This document shows, piece after piece, positions 17,608 to 26,735 of a stretch of DNA of 64,000 bases (its first letter is position 1; each line of letters opens with the position of its first letter). The DNA comes from Lederbergia wuyishanensis (GTDB lineage: Bacteria > Bacillota > Bacilli > Bacillales > Bacillaceae_C), in the NCBI RefSeq assembly GCF_022900255.1, contig NZ_JALIRM010000006.1, positions 1 to 64,000 of the forward strand. The letters run 5' to 3'. Position numbers and translations under genes: made by a program. Below the pieces are notes generated by a model. It was given only the letters and a program-made list of their open reading frames with translations, searched no databases and was not told the origin of the DNA.

Positions 17608-18714
17608 TTAAACTGATTGTAAGGTAGTCTTTACTATTTCATCAATATGCACAACTTTGTTCCGACCTGTATTTTTAGCATGATATAAAGCAATATCAGA
17701 CTGATTATAAAGCTTTTGCATTTCATTTCCATTATCGGGAAAAGTGCTTAATCCGACGGAAATCGTAATATTGAGTTCTGCTCCATTGGATGTTTGAAAC
17801 AGTACGCTCTCCACCGCTTTACGTATCATTTCAGCTACTTCGATTCCAATATCCTTTTCAGTAGCTTGAAGTATTACTGAAAATTCTTCTCCACCATTTC
17901 TTGAAACAATTCCCTCATATTTATGTGTTACTCTTCTCAATCTTGAAGCAAGCTCACGAAGCACCTCATCGCCAATCGGATGCCCATATGTATCATTTAC
18001 TTTTTTAAAATGATCTATGTCTAATAGAAGAAGAGAGAAAGGTGTATTCGCATTTAGGGTAATTGACTCTGTTACTTTTTGAAACATTCTATTATTATTG
18101 AGCCCTGTTAAAAAGTCAGTTTCCGATAATTTTTCAGCTAAACCTACCTTTGTAAAATGGATACTTAACTCTCTTAAAATAAATAGAACAGTAAAAAATG
18201 AAAGAAATGAAAAAATAATAAAATATACAATTTGCGTGGCAGCAGTCCAAGAAAATTCCATCAGATAAGCGAGTACGAAGACTGTTTGGATTGTAAAATA
18301 ATAAAAATAAAATTGTGCATTTCGAAATGTCATCCGTTTTTTCATAGAGAAAAGAGAAATAACTAATCCGCCAATGACTGTCCCTACACCAGCAATGACT
18401 GAAGAGGATGTTACTCCTGTTAAAAATATTCGTGCAACTCCAATAATCAATCCGCTGATTAGAGGTGCGATTGGTCCACCAAATATTCCCGAAATAACAA
18501 TAACAGCAGAACGTCCATCTACAATCACTTTATCGGCAATTGTAACCCCTGTCCCCATTAAAACTAGACCTGTAATACCACTTATAAGTCCGATTAAAAA
18601 TGGGTGAATGGAAGGAAAAGGAAAGTGGAAACGAACACGATTTTGAAAAGGCCAGTAAGAGAGCACACTAAACGTAAACAATATACAAAAATTTATTGCC
18701 ATTTCTAAAAACAT
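17608..18714 (-). CDS. Membrane diguanylate cyclase (5TMR-LYT-like sensor + GGDEF)
   Basis: This 368-residue protein has about six hydrophobic segments in residues 1-190, in the manner of the 5TM receptors of the LYT type, followed by a GGDEF domain (about 200-360). The domain begins with the usual DFLTGLNNNRMF and has an intact active-site motif RNGGEEFSV, so c-di-GMP synthesis is expected. No EAL or HD-GYP domain is present. It stands alone, convergent with speB and divergent from ywiB. With a c-di-GMP-I riboswitch at 27.85 kb in the same window, it is evidence for active c-di-GMP signalling. Confidence 0.88.
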   Translation of the reverse strand: MFLEMAINFCILFTFSVLSYWPFQNRVRFHFPFPSIHPFLIGLISGITGLVLMGTGVTIADKVIVDGRSAVIVISGIFGGPIAPLISGLIIGVARIFLTGVTSSSVIAGVGTVIGGLVISLFSMKKRMTFRNAQFYFYYFTIQTVFVLAYLMEFSWTAATQIVYFIIFSFLSFFTVLFILRELSIHFTKVGLAEKLSETDFLTGLNNNRMFQKVTESITLNANTPFSLLLLDIDHFKKVNDTYGHPIGDEVLRELASRLRRVTHKYEGIVSRNGGEEFSVILQATEKDIGIEVAEMIRKAVESVLFQTSNGAELNITISVGLSTFPDNGNEMQKLYNQSDIALYHAKNTGRNKVVHIDEIVKTTLQSV

Positions 18715-18876
18715 AAAAATCTCCTATTATCACATTTTGTCGATTATATTATAGCCATTTGTTTATCCTTAATAAAGGTAATAATGTATTTTTTTCGGAG
18801 ATAGCTGCAAGTGAAATAGACTTCCGCATAAAAGTTTCCTATAATATAAAGGTTAACTATATGTAAAGGTGGTTTT

Positions 18877-19296
18877 TTGACCGTGGATACACAAACCCCA
18901 GTCAAAATCCAACTCACAACAAATGTGAGGATTGATGATGAGATTGAGACTTATGAATTGACCGTTTTCGGTACTCGTTACGAGAAGGGAAATACAATTT
19001 ATTTAACATATGATGAAGTACAAGAAGAAGGAACAATCAATACTGTTGTAAAAATTTTAAAAGATGAAGCAGTTATTTTAAGAAATGGTTTAATAAAAAT
19101 GCGATTAGCTTTCAGTTTATCAGAACTAAAGCAAGGCACTCATGAAAGTACATTGGGCACCATATTTTTAACGACAGATACTAAAATACTGAGTCATGAA
19201 GAAGGAAAATTAAGTCTAGCTTATGACTTATCAATGCAAGGAACACTTGCTGGATATTATGAAATGGACCTTGAATATAAGGAGGACAAGTTATGA
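18877..19296 (+). CDS. ywiB: YwiB/DUF1934 beta-barrel protein
   Basis: This 139-residue protein of the DUF1934 family is predicted to form a small calycin-like barrel. It is almost always found directly before argS in Bacillales, as here, where its stop codon overlaps the argS start (ATGA). Function unknown. The frame opens with TTG 18877 four bases after AAAGGTGG; a GTG at 18883 gives better spacing, so the exact start is uncertain. Confidence 0.87.
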   Translation: MTVDTQTPVKIQLTTNVRIDDEIETYELTVFGTRYEKGNTIYLTYDEVQEEGTINTVVKILKDEAVILRNGLIKMRLAFSLSELKQGTHESTLGTIFLTTDTKILSHEEGKLSLAYDLSMQGTLAGYYEMDLEYKEDKL

Positions 19297-20963
19297 ATAT
19301 TGTTGAGCAAATTCAAGAAAACTTGAAAAAAGAAATTAAGACAGCCGTTTTAAAAGCCGAGCTTGCAAAGGAAGAACAAATTCCGGAAGTTATCCTCGAA
19401 ACACCGAAGGACAAAGCACATGGAGACTATTCTACAAATATGGCGATGCAACTAGCTCGTATTGCGAAAAAGGCTCCTCGTGCAATTGCAGAGCAAATTG
19501 AAGTTAATATTGATCGCTCGAAGGCTTCGATTGAAAAAATTGAAATCGCGGGACCAGGTTTTATTAATTTTTATATGGACAATAGCTATTTAACGGATAT
19601 TATTCGTACGATTCTCGAGCAGGGTGAGGAGTATGGCCGTTCAAATGCTGGAAAAGGTGAAAAAGTTCAAGTGGAGTTCGTTTCTGCGAATCCTACTGGA
19701 GACCTTCATCTTGGACATGCCCGTGGTGCAGCAGTTGGGGATTCACTTTGCAATATTTTAGATAAAGCAGGATACGATGTATCACGTGAATATTACATTA
19801 ATGATGCCGGGAACCAGATCCATAACTTGGCCTTATCTGTTGAAGCTCGCTATTTTCAAGCACTAGGACTTGAAAAAGAAATGCCGGAAGATGGGTATCA
19901 TGGTCAAGATATTATTGGCATTGGGGAAAAACTTGCCGAAGAATTTGGGGATAAATACGTCAATGTGGATGAAAAAACACGCTTTGATTTTTTCCGTAAA
20001 TATGGATTGGCATACGAAATGGAAAAATTAAAGAAGGATTTGGAAAATTTCAGAGTCCATTTTGATGTCTGGTATTCGGAAACTTCTTTATATGAAAATA
20101 ACAAAATCCAGCCGGCTTTAGATCAACTTCGTGAAAGAGGTCATATTTACGAGTTGGACGGAGCTACTTGGTTTAGATCAACAGAGTTTGGCGATGACAA
20201 AGACCGTGTGCTCATTAAAAATGATGGAACGTACACATACTTAACGCCGGATATCGCGTACCATTTGGATAAACTTGATCGCGGTTTTGATAAGCTCATC
20301 AACATATGGGGAGCAGATCATCATGGTTATATTCCCCGTATGAAAGCGGCAATTGAGGCTTTGGGCTACGAACGCAATCGTCTTGAAGTTGAAATCATCC
20401 AGCTCGTTCATCTTTATAAAGATGGAGAGAAGATGAAGATGAGTAAGCGAACCGGTAAAGCAGTCACGATGCGCGAATTGATTGAAGAGGTTGGACTGGA
20501 TGCCGTGCGCTATTTCTTCGCAATGAGAAGTTCTGATACCCATATGGATTTTGACTTGGATTTAGCTGTTTCCGAATCGAATGAGAACCCGGTGTATTAC
20601 GCACAATACGCCCATGCACGAATTTGGAGTATCCTACGTTCGGCAGAAGATAAAGGATTTTCGATTGATAGTAATGCAAATCTTTCTGTATTGATGAGTG
20701 AAAAATCCATGGACTTATTGAAAAAACTTGGTGAGTTCCCACAAATCATCGCAGATGCAGCTGAAAAACGAATTCCGCATCGAATTACTCATTATATTTT
20801 TGAATTGGCTTCACTCTTCCATAGCTTTTACAATGCAGAAAAAGTGTTGAATGAAGAAAATCCAGAAGAAACAAAAGCTCGTTTGGCTTTAATAAAATCT
20901 GTGCAAATCACATTAAAAAATGCTCTAGCATTAGTTGGTGTTTCTGCACCGGAAAAAATGTAA
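19293..20963 (+). CDS. argS: Arginyl-tRNA synthetase
   Basis: ArgS charges tRNA-Arg. The 556-residue class I enzyme has an N-terminal ArgS additional domain (1-90), the HIGH-type motif HLGHARGA near 134, the KMSKRTGK signature near 380 and a helical anticodon-binding C-terminus. The start overlaps the end of ywiB by four bases, with GGAGG inside ywiB, so translation is coupled. Followed by a terminator. Confidence 0.98.
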   Translation: MNIVEQIQENLKKEIKTAVLKAELAKEEQIPEVILETPKDKAHGDYSTNMAMQLARIAKKAPRAIAEQIEVNIDRSKASIEKIEIAGPGFINFYMDNSYLTDIIRTILEQGEEYGRSNAGKGEKVQVEFVSANPTGDLHLGHARGAAVGDSLCNILDKAGYDVSREYYINDAGNQIHNLALSVEARYFQALGLEKEMPEDGYHGQDIIGIGEKLAEEFGDKYVNVDEKTRFDFFRKYGLAYEMEKLKKDLENFRVHFDVWYSETSLYENNKIQPALDQLRERGHIYELDGATWFRSTEFGDDKDRVLIKNDGTYTYLTPDIAYHLDKLDRGFDKLINIWGADHHGYIPRMKAAIEALGYERNRLEVEIIQLVHLYKDGEKMKMSKRTGKAVTMRELIEEVGLDAVRYFFAMRSSDTHMDFDLDLAVSESNENPVYYAQYAHARIWSILRSAEDKGFSIDSNANLSVLMSEKSMDLLKKLGEFPQIIADAAEKRIPHRITHYIFELASLFHSFYNAEKVLNEENPEETKARLALIKSVQITLKNALALVGVSAPEKM

Positions 20964-21063
20964 GATACTGTTAAAAAATAATTTTCCTTGCAGTCTAAGG
21001 AAGTTTAGAAAATCGTTGTTTATTATTAGGGATGTAATTGAAAAACAAAATCATTTCCACTTT

Positions 21064-21098
21064 AAAGGTGTCTCTTTTAAGGAGACACGACCTTTTTA
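21064..21098 (+). terminator. Terminator after argS
   Basis: AAAGGTGTCTC (21064-21074) pairs with GAGACACGACCTTT (21082-21095), with a small two-base bulge, and is followed by TT. An overlapping open frame at 20935-21159 is not a gene. The remaining bases to 21240 show nothing else. Confidence 0.7.
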
Positions 21099-21240
21099 TA
21101 AAGTAAAAAACGGTTTATTTGAACAAAGGCTTTTGCTGTTTAAGACTCTACTACATTGAGGATAGAAGCCGGTAATCGTCCCGGGAATTTTTGATTGTAA
21201 TAGGGTAAGCGGAAGCCTTGCTCTTTTTTCTTATTATTCT

Positions 21241-22443
21241 TTACAGCAAACCTTCAATCGCCCTTCCAAGCCATTCCTTTATACGTACACCTATACTAAC
21301 GTTGTTTAACTTTTCCAAAGACATTGGGTGCGAATGACTAATATCCTCAGCTAAGGCTTTTTCAACATCTGCAATAAAAGTTTTATCGTAAATATAGCAA
21401 TTAATTTCATGGTTCAATAAGATACTTCTCTGGTCAAAGTTGGCAGTACCAATATCACAAATTTCTCCATCTACAATCGTCACTTTAGCGTGGAAAAAAC
21501 CTTTTCCAAACTGGTAGACTTGTCCACCAGCTGCAAGGACTCTTCGTAAATAACGAAAGGAAGCTTCCTTTACGATTGCGTGATCTGCCGTATCAGGTAC
21601 CAAAACAGTAAGAGAAACACCTCTATTTAATGCGGCTTCAATAGATTTGATAATCGCTTCGGTAGGTATAAAATAGGGAGTCCCAATTATAATGGATGTC
21701 TTCGCACCATCAATAAGTTTGAGAAGATGATATTCTGCACCGACTCCTTCTGAAGGATAAAATCGATGCAGCATTTGCAAATCTTCTTTATCAATAGTGT
21801 TATCCTCAAACTCGGGTTTATTCTTTTTCGTAGCTCTTACCCAATCAGCCATAAATTCATTTTGCAAATCAGAAATTCCTTCACCTTTTAGTCGAATATG
21901 ATAATCACGCCAAGGGGACAATTTCGGTTCCAAATCAATATACTCCTTGCCAATATTGTACCCGCCTAAATAGCCAATATAATTATCGATAATCGTGATT
22001 TTTCGGTGGTTTCTCTGCTGAAGGGTAAAAATTAGAAATGGTAAACGCGGTACATGACAAAAAGCTACATCGATCCCATTACTTCGTGCGTTTTTAATCC
22101 AATTTTTCCGAACGTGCCGACTGCCTAACCAATCCAAAAGCAAGCGAACTTTTACACCTTGCCTTGCCTTATCCATTAAGACATCCCAAAAAACCTGACT
22201 AAAACGATCATTTTTTACAATATAAAATAAAATATGAATGCTAGACTTAGCTTCTCTTAAATCTTTAAAATAGGTTTCAAATAAATCCGGTCCGTTTGTG
22301 ATTAACTCAAGATGACCTTTTCTCATCGAGTATGAACGTTTTTTCCATCGCTTTTTATGCAGATAGAGACCGAGGTGAAAATCGGCGTAGCACCAAACTA
22401 TGAGCAGGGCTATAAAGAGTAAGATGCCTATGAACCAACCCAT
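21241..22443 (-). CDS. clsB: Cardiolipin synthase / phospholipase D family protein (YwjE-like)
   Basis: This 400-residue PLD-superfamily membrane enzyme has one N-terminal membrane helix (3-22) and two HKD motifs: HRKITIIDNYIGYLGGYNIG near 150 and HAKVTIVDGEICDIGTANFDQR near 325. It makes cardiolipin or a related phosphatidyl transfer product. ATG 22443 follows CTGGAGGTTGG; a longer frame to 22644 would run antisense into the riboswitch and is rejected. Position upstream of fadF agrees with B. subtilis ywjE, except that the B12 and chemotaxis genes are inserted between. Confidence 0.9.
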   Translation of the reverse strand: MGWFIGILLFIALLIVWCYADFHLGLYLHKKRWKKRSYSMRKGHLELITNGPDLFETYFKDLREAKSSIHILFYIVKNDRFSQVFWDVLMDKARQGVKVRLLLDWLGSRHVRKNWIKNARSNGIDVAFCHVPRLPFLIFTLQQRNHRKITIIDNYIGYLGGYNIGKEYIDLEPKLSPWRDYHIRLKGEGISDLQNEFMADWVRATKKNKPEFEDNTIDKEDLQMLHRFYPSEGVGAEYHLLKLIDGAKTSIIIGTPYFIPTEAIIKSIEAALNRGVSLTVLVPDTADHAIVKEASFRYLRRVLAAGGQVYQFGKGFFHAKVTIVDGEICDIGTANFDQRSILLNHEINCYIYDKTFIADVEKALAEDISHSHPMSLEKLNNVSIGVRIKEWLGRAIEGLL

Positions 22444-22555
22444 TTTCCAACCTCCAGATTTAATGAAATATTGATTCTCATACTTCATTATTATGACCAT
22501 AACCAAATAAAAAAGATGTAGGTTTAGAAAAAAAGATGTATAATCAATGAGGAAT

Positions 22556-22775
22556 CTTATAAATACATAGCTTGGATATCGGTGCTTCCTTTTATAGGGA
22601 AGCTGAAAAGGGAAGTTGGTTAAAATCCAACGCGGTCCCGCCACTGTATTTGGGAGTTTGCTGCATAAACCACTGTGCTTTTAGCATGGGAAGGGGCAGT
22701 AAGCGATGATCATAAGCCAGGAGACCTGCCGATACCATTGCACCAATAAACCTACGAGGATAGGGAGGTGGAGAA
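22556..22775 (+). promoter_or_regulatory. Cobalamin (AdoCbl) riboswitch
   Basis: The diagnostic B12 box AGCCAGGAGACCTGCC is at 22715-22730. Upstream are the expected GGTGCTTCC...GAAGCTGAAAAGGGAA and CGCGGTCCCGCCACTG core elements. It is transcribed toward btuF and precedes a terminator hairpin, so repression by adenosylcobalamin through transcription termination is the likely mode. Confidence 0.95.
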
Positions 22776-22799
22776 AAGGCAGTTTTTTATTGCAAACGC

Positions 22800-22833
22800 A
22801 CATCTCCATGTTTTGGGGATGTTTTTTATTTTT
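22800..22833 (+). terminator. Riboswitch-controlled terminator
   Basis: ACATCTCC (22800-22807) pairs with GGGGATGT (22815-22822, one G-T pair) and is followed by a long T tract. It lies between the riboswitch aptamer and btuF. Confidence 0.85.
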
Positions 22834-22938
22834 GTGTTATTAATTGGCATAGCTTGGACTTTGGTCTTGCGTAGAAGAGCTATGCGTTTAAAATTTTTTA
22901 AACAGCTTTAGTAAAAACTTTCAGGGGGAACATATTAA

Positions 22939-23931
22939 ATGAAAAAGTTATTTGGTTTACTTGCTGCAATCTTGCTTGTTTTTGGAGTTTTAGCAGCATG
23001 CGGAAAAGATGGAAACACACAAAATGAAGATAATAACAAACAACCTGTTTCAGAACAGGGAGATGAAAATACAAGTAAAGCGGAAGAAGCCTTCCCAGTT
23101 ACAATAAAAGACGCAAGTGATACAGATGTTGTTATTGAGAAAAAACCTGAAAAAATAGTTTCACTTATTCCAAGTAATACGGAAATCGTCTATGCTTTAG
23201 GCGAAGGGGATGCAGTGGTAGGAGTATCAGAACTGGATAATTATCCAGAAGAGGCAGCTACAAAAGAGAAAGTAGCAGGCATGGAATTAAATGTAGAAAA
23301 GATACTTTCGTTAAATCCGGATCTTGTTCTTGCACATGGATCAGTCGCCACTTTGTGGGAAGCGGGTCTTAAACAGCTTAAAGACAGTGGAGTTACAGTG
23401 CTTGTCGTAAATGATGCTCAAAGCTTTGATGCTGTATATAAATCGATTGAAATGATTGGTGAAGCAACAGGGAAAACAGCTGAATCAGAACAACTGATTC
23501 AAGATATGAAAGCAAAATTGGATGACATTCAGAAACAAGCAGCTTCCATTTCAGAAGAAGATCAAAAGACAGTATTTGTTGAAGTTTCTCCTGCACCTGA
23601 GATTTACACAACAGGAAAAAATACGTTTATGAACGAAATGCTTGAAGTCATCAATGCCAAAAATACAGTCAGTGACAAGGAAGGCTGGATTCCTATTAAT
23701 GAAGAAGCGGTAGTCAAAATGAATCCAGATGCGATTATTACAACAGTTGGCTATGTTGAAAATGCTGCTGAGCAGATTAAGGAACGTGCAGCTTGGAAAG
23801 ATATTACGGCAGTAAAAGAAAATCAAGTTTATTTAGTAAATGAGGACCTTGTAAGTCGTTCAGGTCCGCGGATTGTTGAAGGAGTAGAGGAGCTTGCAAA
23901 AGCCATTTACCCGGACGTTTTCGGGAAATAA
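22939..23931 (+). CDS. btuF: Cobalamin-binding ABC transporter lipoprotein BtuF
   Basis: This 330-residue substrate-binding lipoprotein has a signal peptide and the lipobox LAAC with the lipidated Cys at 21, then an acidic linker and a BtuF/FhuD-type periplasmic-binding fold (about 55-325) with EKIVSLIPSNTEIVYALG near 71. The gene is the first under the cobalamin riboswitch, which defines cobamides as the likely substrate. Start ATG 22939 follows CAGGGGG. It overlaps the downstream permease gene by 38 bases. Confidence 0.93.
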   Translation: MKKLFGLLAAILLVFGVLAACGKDGNTQNEDNNKQPVSEQGDENTSKAEEAFPVTIKDASDTDVVIEKKPEKIVSLIPSNTEIVYALGEGDAVVGVSELDNYPEEAATKEKVAGMELNVEKILSLNPDLVLAHGSVATLWEAGLKQLKDSGVTVLVVNDAQSFDAVYKSIEMIGEATGKTAESEQLIQDMKAKLDDIQKQAASISEEDQKTVFVEVSPAPEIYTTGKNTFMNEMLEVINAKNTVSDKEGWIPINEEAVVKMNPDAIITTVGYVENAAEQIKERAAWKDITAVKENQVYLVNEDLVSRSGPRIVEGVEELAKAIYPDVFGK

Positions 23932-24940
23932 AAAATTAGTCTCATACGTGGGTGCATGCGCATTTTTACTAATGGCGATTTTTCTAGGAATCGCAATTGG
24001 TGCTGTGCATGTGCCGTTTAAAGACATTGTATCTATTTTTTTTCAAATACATCAAAATAGTGAGGCGGATCGCATGGCAAATATCGTCATGAACATTCGC
24101 CTTCCTCGTGTTGTATTGGCTGGTCTGGTGGGAGCTTCTCTGGCTGTTGCAGGAGCGGCTTTCCAAGGATTGCTACGAAATCCACTCGCTGACCCTTATA
24201 CATTAGGTGTCTCATCTGGAGCTTCTGTTGGTGCTGTCGTAGTTATATTTTTTCAAATTTCCCTGCCATTTATAGGGTTATTTACATTACCTCTTATAAG
24301 CATAGTGGCTTCCTTCATCACTATTTTCCTCGTTTTATTTTTTGCAAGAGCGATAGAGCCTTCTATGAAAGTAGAGACGATTATTTTAACGGGAATCATA
24401 TTTAGTTCATTTCTTGGTGCTGCATTGTCTTTAATGATTGCACTTTCTGGAGAAGAATTAAGACAAATTATTGGCTGGCTCTTAGGCAGCGTATCAATGC
24501 GCGGCTGGAGTTATGTACGAATCATCCTTCCTTTCTTTATCATTGGTGGGTTAATCCTCATGATGAACGTAAGGGAATTAAATGCTATGTCATTTGGTGA
24601 AGAGCGTGCAAAGCATCTTGGTGTCAATGTGGAAAAACGTAAGCTTGCAATATTATTAGCAGGATCTTTGCTTACTGGTGCGGCAGTTGCTGTGTCGGGA
24701 ACGATTGGTTTTGTCGGACTCGTTATTCCCCATTTTGTCAGACTGCTTTCCGGTCCAGATCATAAGCATTTGCTGCCATTATCGATGTTAGTTGGTGCAG
24801 GATTTCTTATACTTGCTGATTTAGTTGCGAGGACGATAATTCAACCAGCGGAACTCCCCATTGGTGTTATCACTGCCTTAATTGGAGCACCCGCTTTTGC
24901 AGCCATTTTAGTGAAAAGACGAATGGAAAGAAGGGGATAG
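23894..24940 (+). CDS. btuC: Cobalamin ABC transporter permease BtuC
   Basis: This 348-residue permease of the FecCD/BtuC family has about nine or ten membrane helices. Landmarks include LPRVVLAGLVGASLAVAGAAFQG near 70 and GTIGFVGLVIPHFVR near 275. The frame opens with TTG 23894, nine bases from a GGAG inside btuF; an in-frame GTG at 23948 lacks a clear ribosome site. The overlap with btuF suggests translational coupling. Confidence 0.92.
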   Translation: MQKPFTRTFSGNKKLVSYVGACAFLLMAIFLGIAIGAVHVPFKDIVSIFFQIHQNSEADRMANIVMNIRLPRVVLAGLVGASLAVAGAAFQGLLRNPLADPYTLGVSSGASVGAVVVIFFQISLPFIGLFTLPLISIVASFITIFLVLFFARAIEPSMKVETIILTGIIFSSFLGAALSLMIALSGEELRQIIGWLLGSVSMRGWSYVRIILPFFIIGGLILMMNVRELNAMSFGEERAKHLGVNVEKRKLAILLAGSLLTGAAVAVSGTIGFVGLVIPHFVRLLSGPDHKHLLPLSMLVGAGFLILADLVARTIIQPAELPIGVITALIGAPAFAAILVKRRMERRG

Positions 24941-24943
24941 AAC

Positions 24944-26227
24944 ATGCTTCAAGTAAAAGGTTTATATGGAGGCTATCCCGGTTTTAGAGTTTTGGAAAAT
25001 GTGACTTTTTCAGCTGCGCCTGGCGAATTGTTTGGTATTTTAGGGCCGAATGGAAGCGGGAAAACGACATTATTGAAAATGATCAGTGGATTGTTAACAC
25101 CTAATAAAGGTGAAATTTTAATAAATGGGAAACCACTACAAAACTACTCAACTAAAGAATTGGCGAAAATTACAGCAGTATTACCTCAAGTAGCATCGGA
25201 AGTTTTTGCCTACACGGTACGGGAAACCGTTTCGTTAGGACGCTATGCCCATCAACGAGGCTTGTTCGGGCGTACTGATTCTCAAGATGATCTAATAATT
25301 GATGAAGCAATGGCTTTAACGGGAGTGAAGATTTTTCAAGACAAATTGTTAAATGAGCTTTCGGGTGGAGAACGTCAACGAGTTTTTCTTGCACAAGCCC
25401 TTGCTCAGGAGCCAAAAGTCCTGTTACTCGATGAGCCGACAAATCATTTAGATTTATCGTTTCAAAAAGATTTATTAGATTTATTAAAAAAATGGACTCT
25501 GGAACATGAATTGACAGTCGTTTCAATTTTTCATGATTTAAATTTAGCTAGCCTTTATTGTGATCGATTGCTGCTCCTAAAAGATGGCCAAATTAGTGCA
25601 ATAGGAAAAACAGATGATGTTTTAGAAGAAGAGCGGATTAGGGAAGTGTATAAAACAACTCTCGAAGTTCAACCACATCCGAAAGTTCCGAAACCGCAAA
25701 TGATTTTGCTTCCTGAAGAAGAAGAGGTTAGCACAATAAAAATAGACGAGTCATTTTTGGAAATTACTGATGATTTTGCCGAGTTAATTTCTCCATTCCC
25801 GTTAAAAGTGATGGCTGCATCTGCTAATGGCGCAGGAATAGGTTGGCACTCCAGATTTATTATGTACTTTTCCGACGAGTTTAATGAAAAGGAAAGCGCG
25901 GTAGCAATGCCTGCAACGAATCCCGAACTAGTTCACTTCCAGACCTACGAGCAAACTTTTATTCTAGCATCCGTTGGACGAACGCAAGATGTTGTAAATT
26001 TATGCATCTTTGTTAACGGAAATCTTTCTGACGAAGCATACCTTCAAGGAATAATAGCCGCCAGTGAAGCGCGGGCACTTGCTACTGGAAAAAGTGGATC
26101 GGGCGGAATCGTCATCGCCTCTACTCAGCAAGGGAATCCTGTTGAAGGAGAAATGCTAGGTAATTTTATTCGGGAAGGTGTTAGGGAGATAGTGGGAAAG
26201 TTAAAAAGCAACAATGATTTGGTGTAA
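24944..26227 (+). CDS. btuD: Cobalamin ABC transporter ATPase fused to a CbiZ-like domain
   Basis: The N-terminal 245 residues are a complete ABC ATPase: Walker A GPNGSGKTT near 36, signature LSGGERQR near 140 and Walker B LLLDEPTNHLD near 160. Residues from about 270 to 427 resemble adenosylcobinamide amidohydrolase (CbiZ): an ANGAGIGWHSRF segment near 295 and a NLSDEAYLQGIIAASEARALA segment near 362. CbiZ converts adenosylcobinamide-type precursors to cobyric acid for salvage, and fusions to BtuD are known in Bacillus. The middle of the CbiZ part looks short, so activity is uncertain. Four bases separate it from btuC. Confidence 0.88.
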   Translation: MLQVKGLYGGYPGFRVLENVTFSAAPGELFGILGPNGSGKTTLLKMISGLLTPNKGEILINGKPLQNYSTKELAKITAVLPQVASEVFAYTVRETVSLGRYAHQRGLFGRTDSQDDLIIDEAMALTGVKIFQDKLLNELSGGERQRVFLAQALAQEPKVLLLDEPTNHLDLSFQKDLLDLLKKWTLEHELTVVSIFHDLNLASLYCDRLLLLKDGQISAIGKTDDVLEEERIREVYKTTLEVQPHPKVPKPQMILLPEEEEVSTIKIDESFLEITDDFAELISPFPLKVMAASANGAGIGWHSRFIMYFSDEFNEKESAVAMPATNPELVHFQTYEQTFILASVGRTQDVVNLCIFVNGNLSDEAYLQGIIAASEARALATGKSGSGGIVIASTQQGNPVEGEMLGNFIREGVREIVGKLKSNNDLV

Positions 26228-26239
26228 AGTCCGATGTTT

Positions 26240-26630
26240 ATGGAAAAATCGCTTTACTTCTCCAATTGAAGTGTTCAAAGTGCCAGTGCACCTGGAAAAA
26301 CTGCCGTATCTGTCCAATTGGAGCGTTCAAAGTGCCGGTGCACCTGGAAAAACTGCCGTATCTGTCCAATTGGAGCGTTCAAAGTGCCAGTGCACCTGGA
26401 AAAACTGCCGTATCTGTCCAATTGGAGCGTTCAAAGTGCCCGTACACCTAGAAAAACTGCCGTATCTGTCCAATTGGAGCGTTCAAAGTGCCGGTGCACC
26501 TGGAAAAACTGCCGTAACTGTCCGATTGGAGCGTTCAAAGTGCCGATAGCCATGGAAAATTCGCGGTAACTATCCGATTGAAGCGTTTAAAGCGCTTGTA
26601 GCCTATAAAAACAGTTGTAGCTATCCATGA
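26240..26630. repeat. 52-bp tandem repeat array (about seven units)
   Basis: TTCAAAG recurs at 26274, 26326, 26378, 26430, 26482 and 26534, and a degenerate TTTAAAG at 26586, exactly 52 bases apart. Units contain TCCAATTGGAGCG, GTGCACC and AAAAACTGCCGTA. Middle units are almost identical and both ends decay. The period is not a multiple of three, so the open frames in all three phases are not convincing genes. There are no spacers, which excludes CRISPR. It begins right after the btuD stop codon. Confidence 0.92.
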
Positions 26631-26665
26631 AAGCTACTGTACCGTACAACTATTTCCAAAAAAGT

Positions 26666-26706
26666 ATCGCAGCCACTGTAATTCCATACTACTACTGCGA
26701 TTTTGT
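26666..26706. terminator. Possible terminator between btuD array and NERD gene
   Basis: ATCGCAG (26666-26672) pairs with CTGCGAT (26695-26701), followed by TTTGT. The loop is long (22 bases), so the assignment is tentative. It would serve the btu operon or the convergent NERD gene. Confidence 0.4.
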
Positions 26707-26735
26707 AGGTAGAAATAGATCATGATTTTTAGCTA

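Noticed and set aside
20935-21159. Small gene after argS
   Set aside because: It overlaps the argS end and its terminator hairpin and has no ribosome site.
22444-22644. N-terminal extension of the cardiolipin synthase
   Set aside because: It runs antisense into the cobalamin riboswitch, whereas ATG 22443 has a strong ribosome site and a normal membrane-anchor N-terminus.
26214-26569. Repeat proteins encoded by the 52-bp array
   Set aside because: All three forward frames are open because of the repeat; the period shifts frame, there is no ribosome site, and no protein family is evident.
26240-26630. CRISPR array
   Set aside because: Units are contiguous 52-bp tandem repeats with no unique spacers, and no cas genes are nearby.
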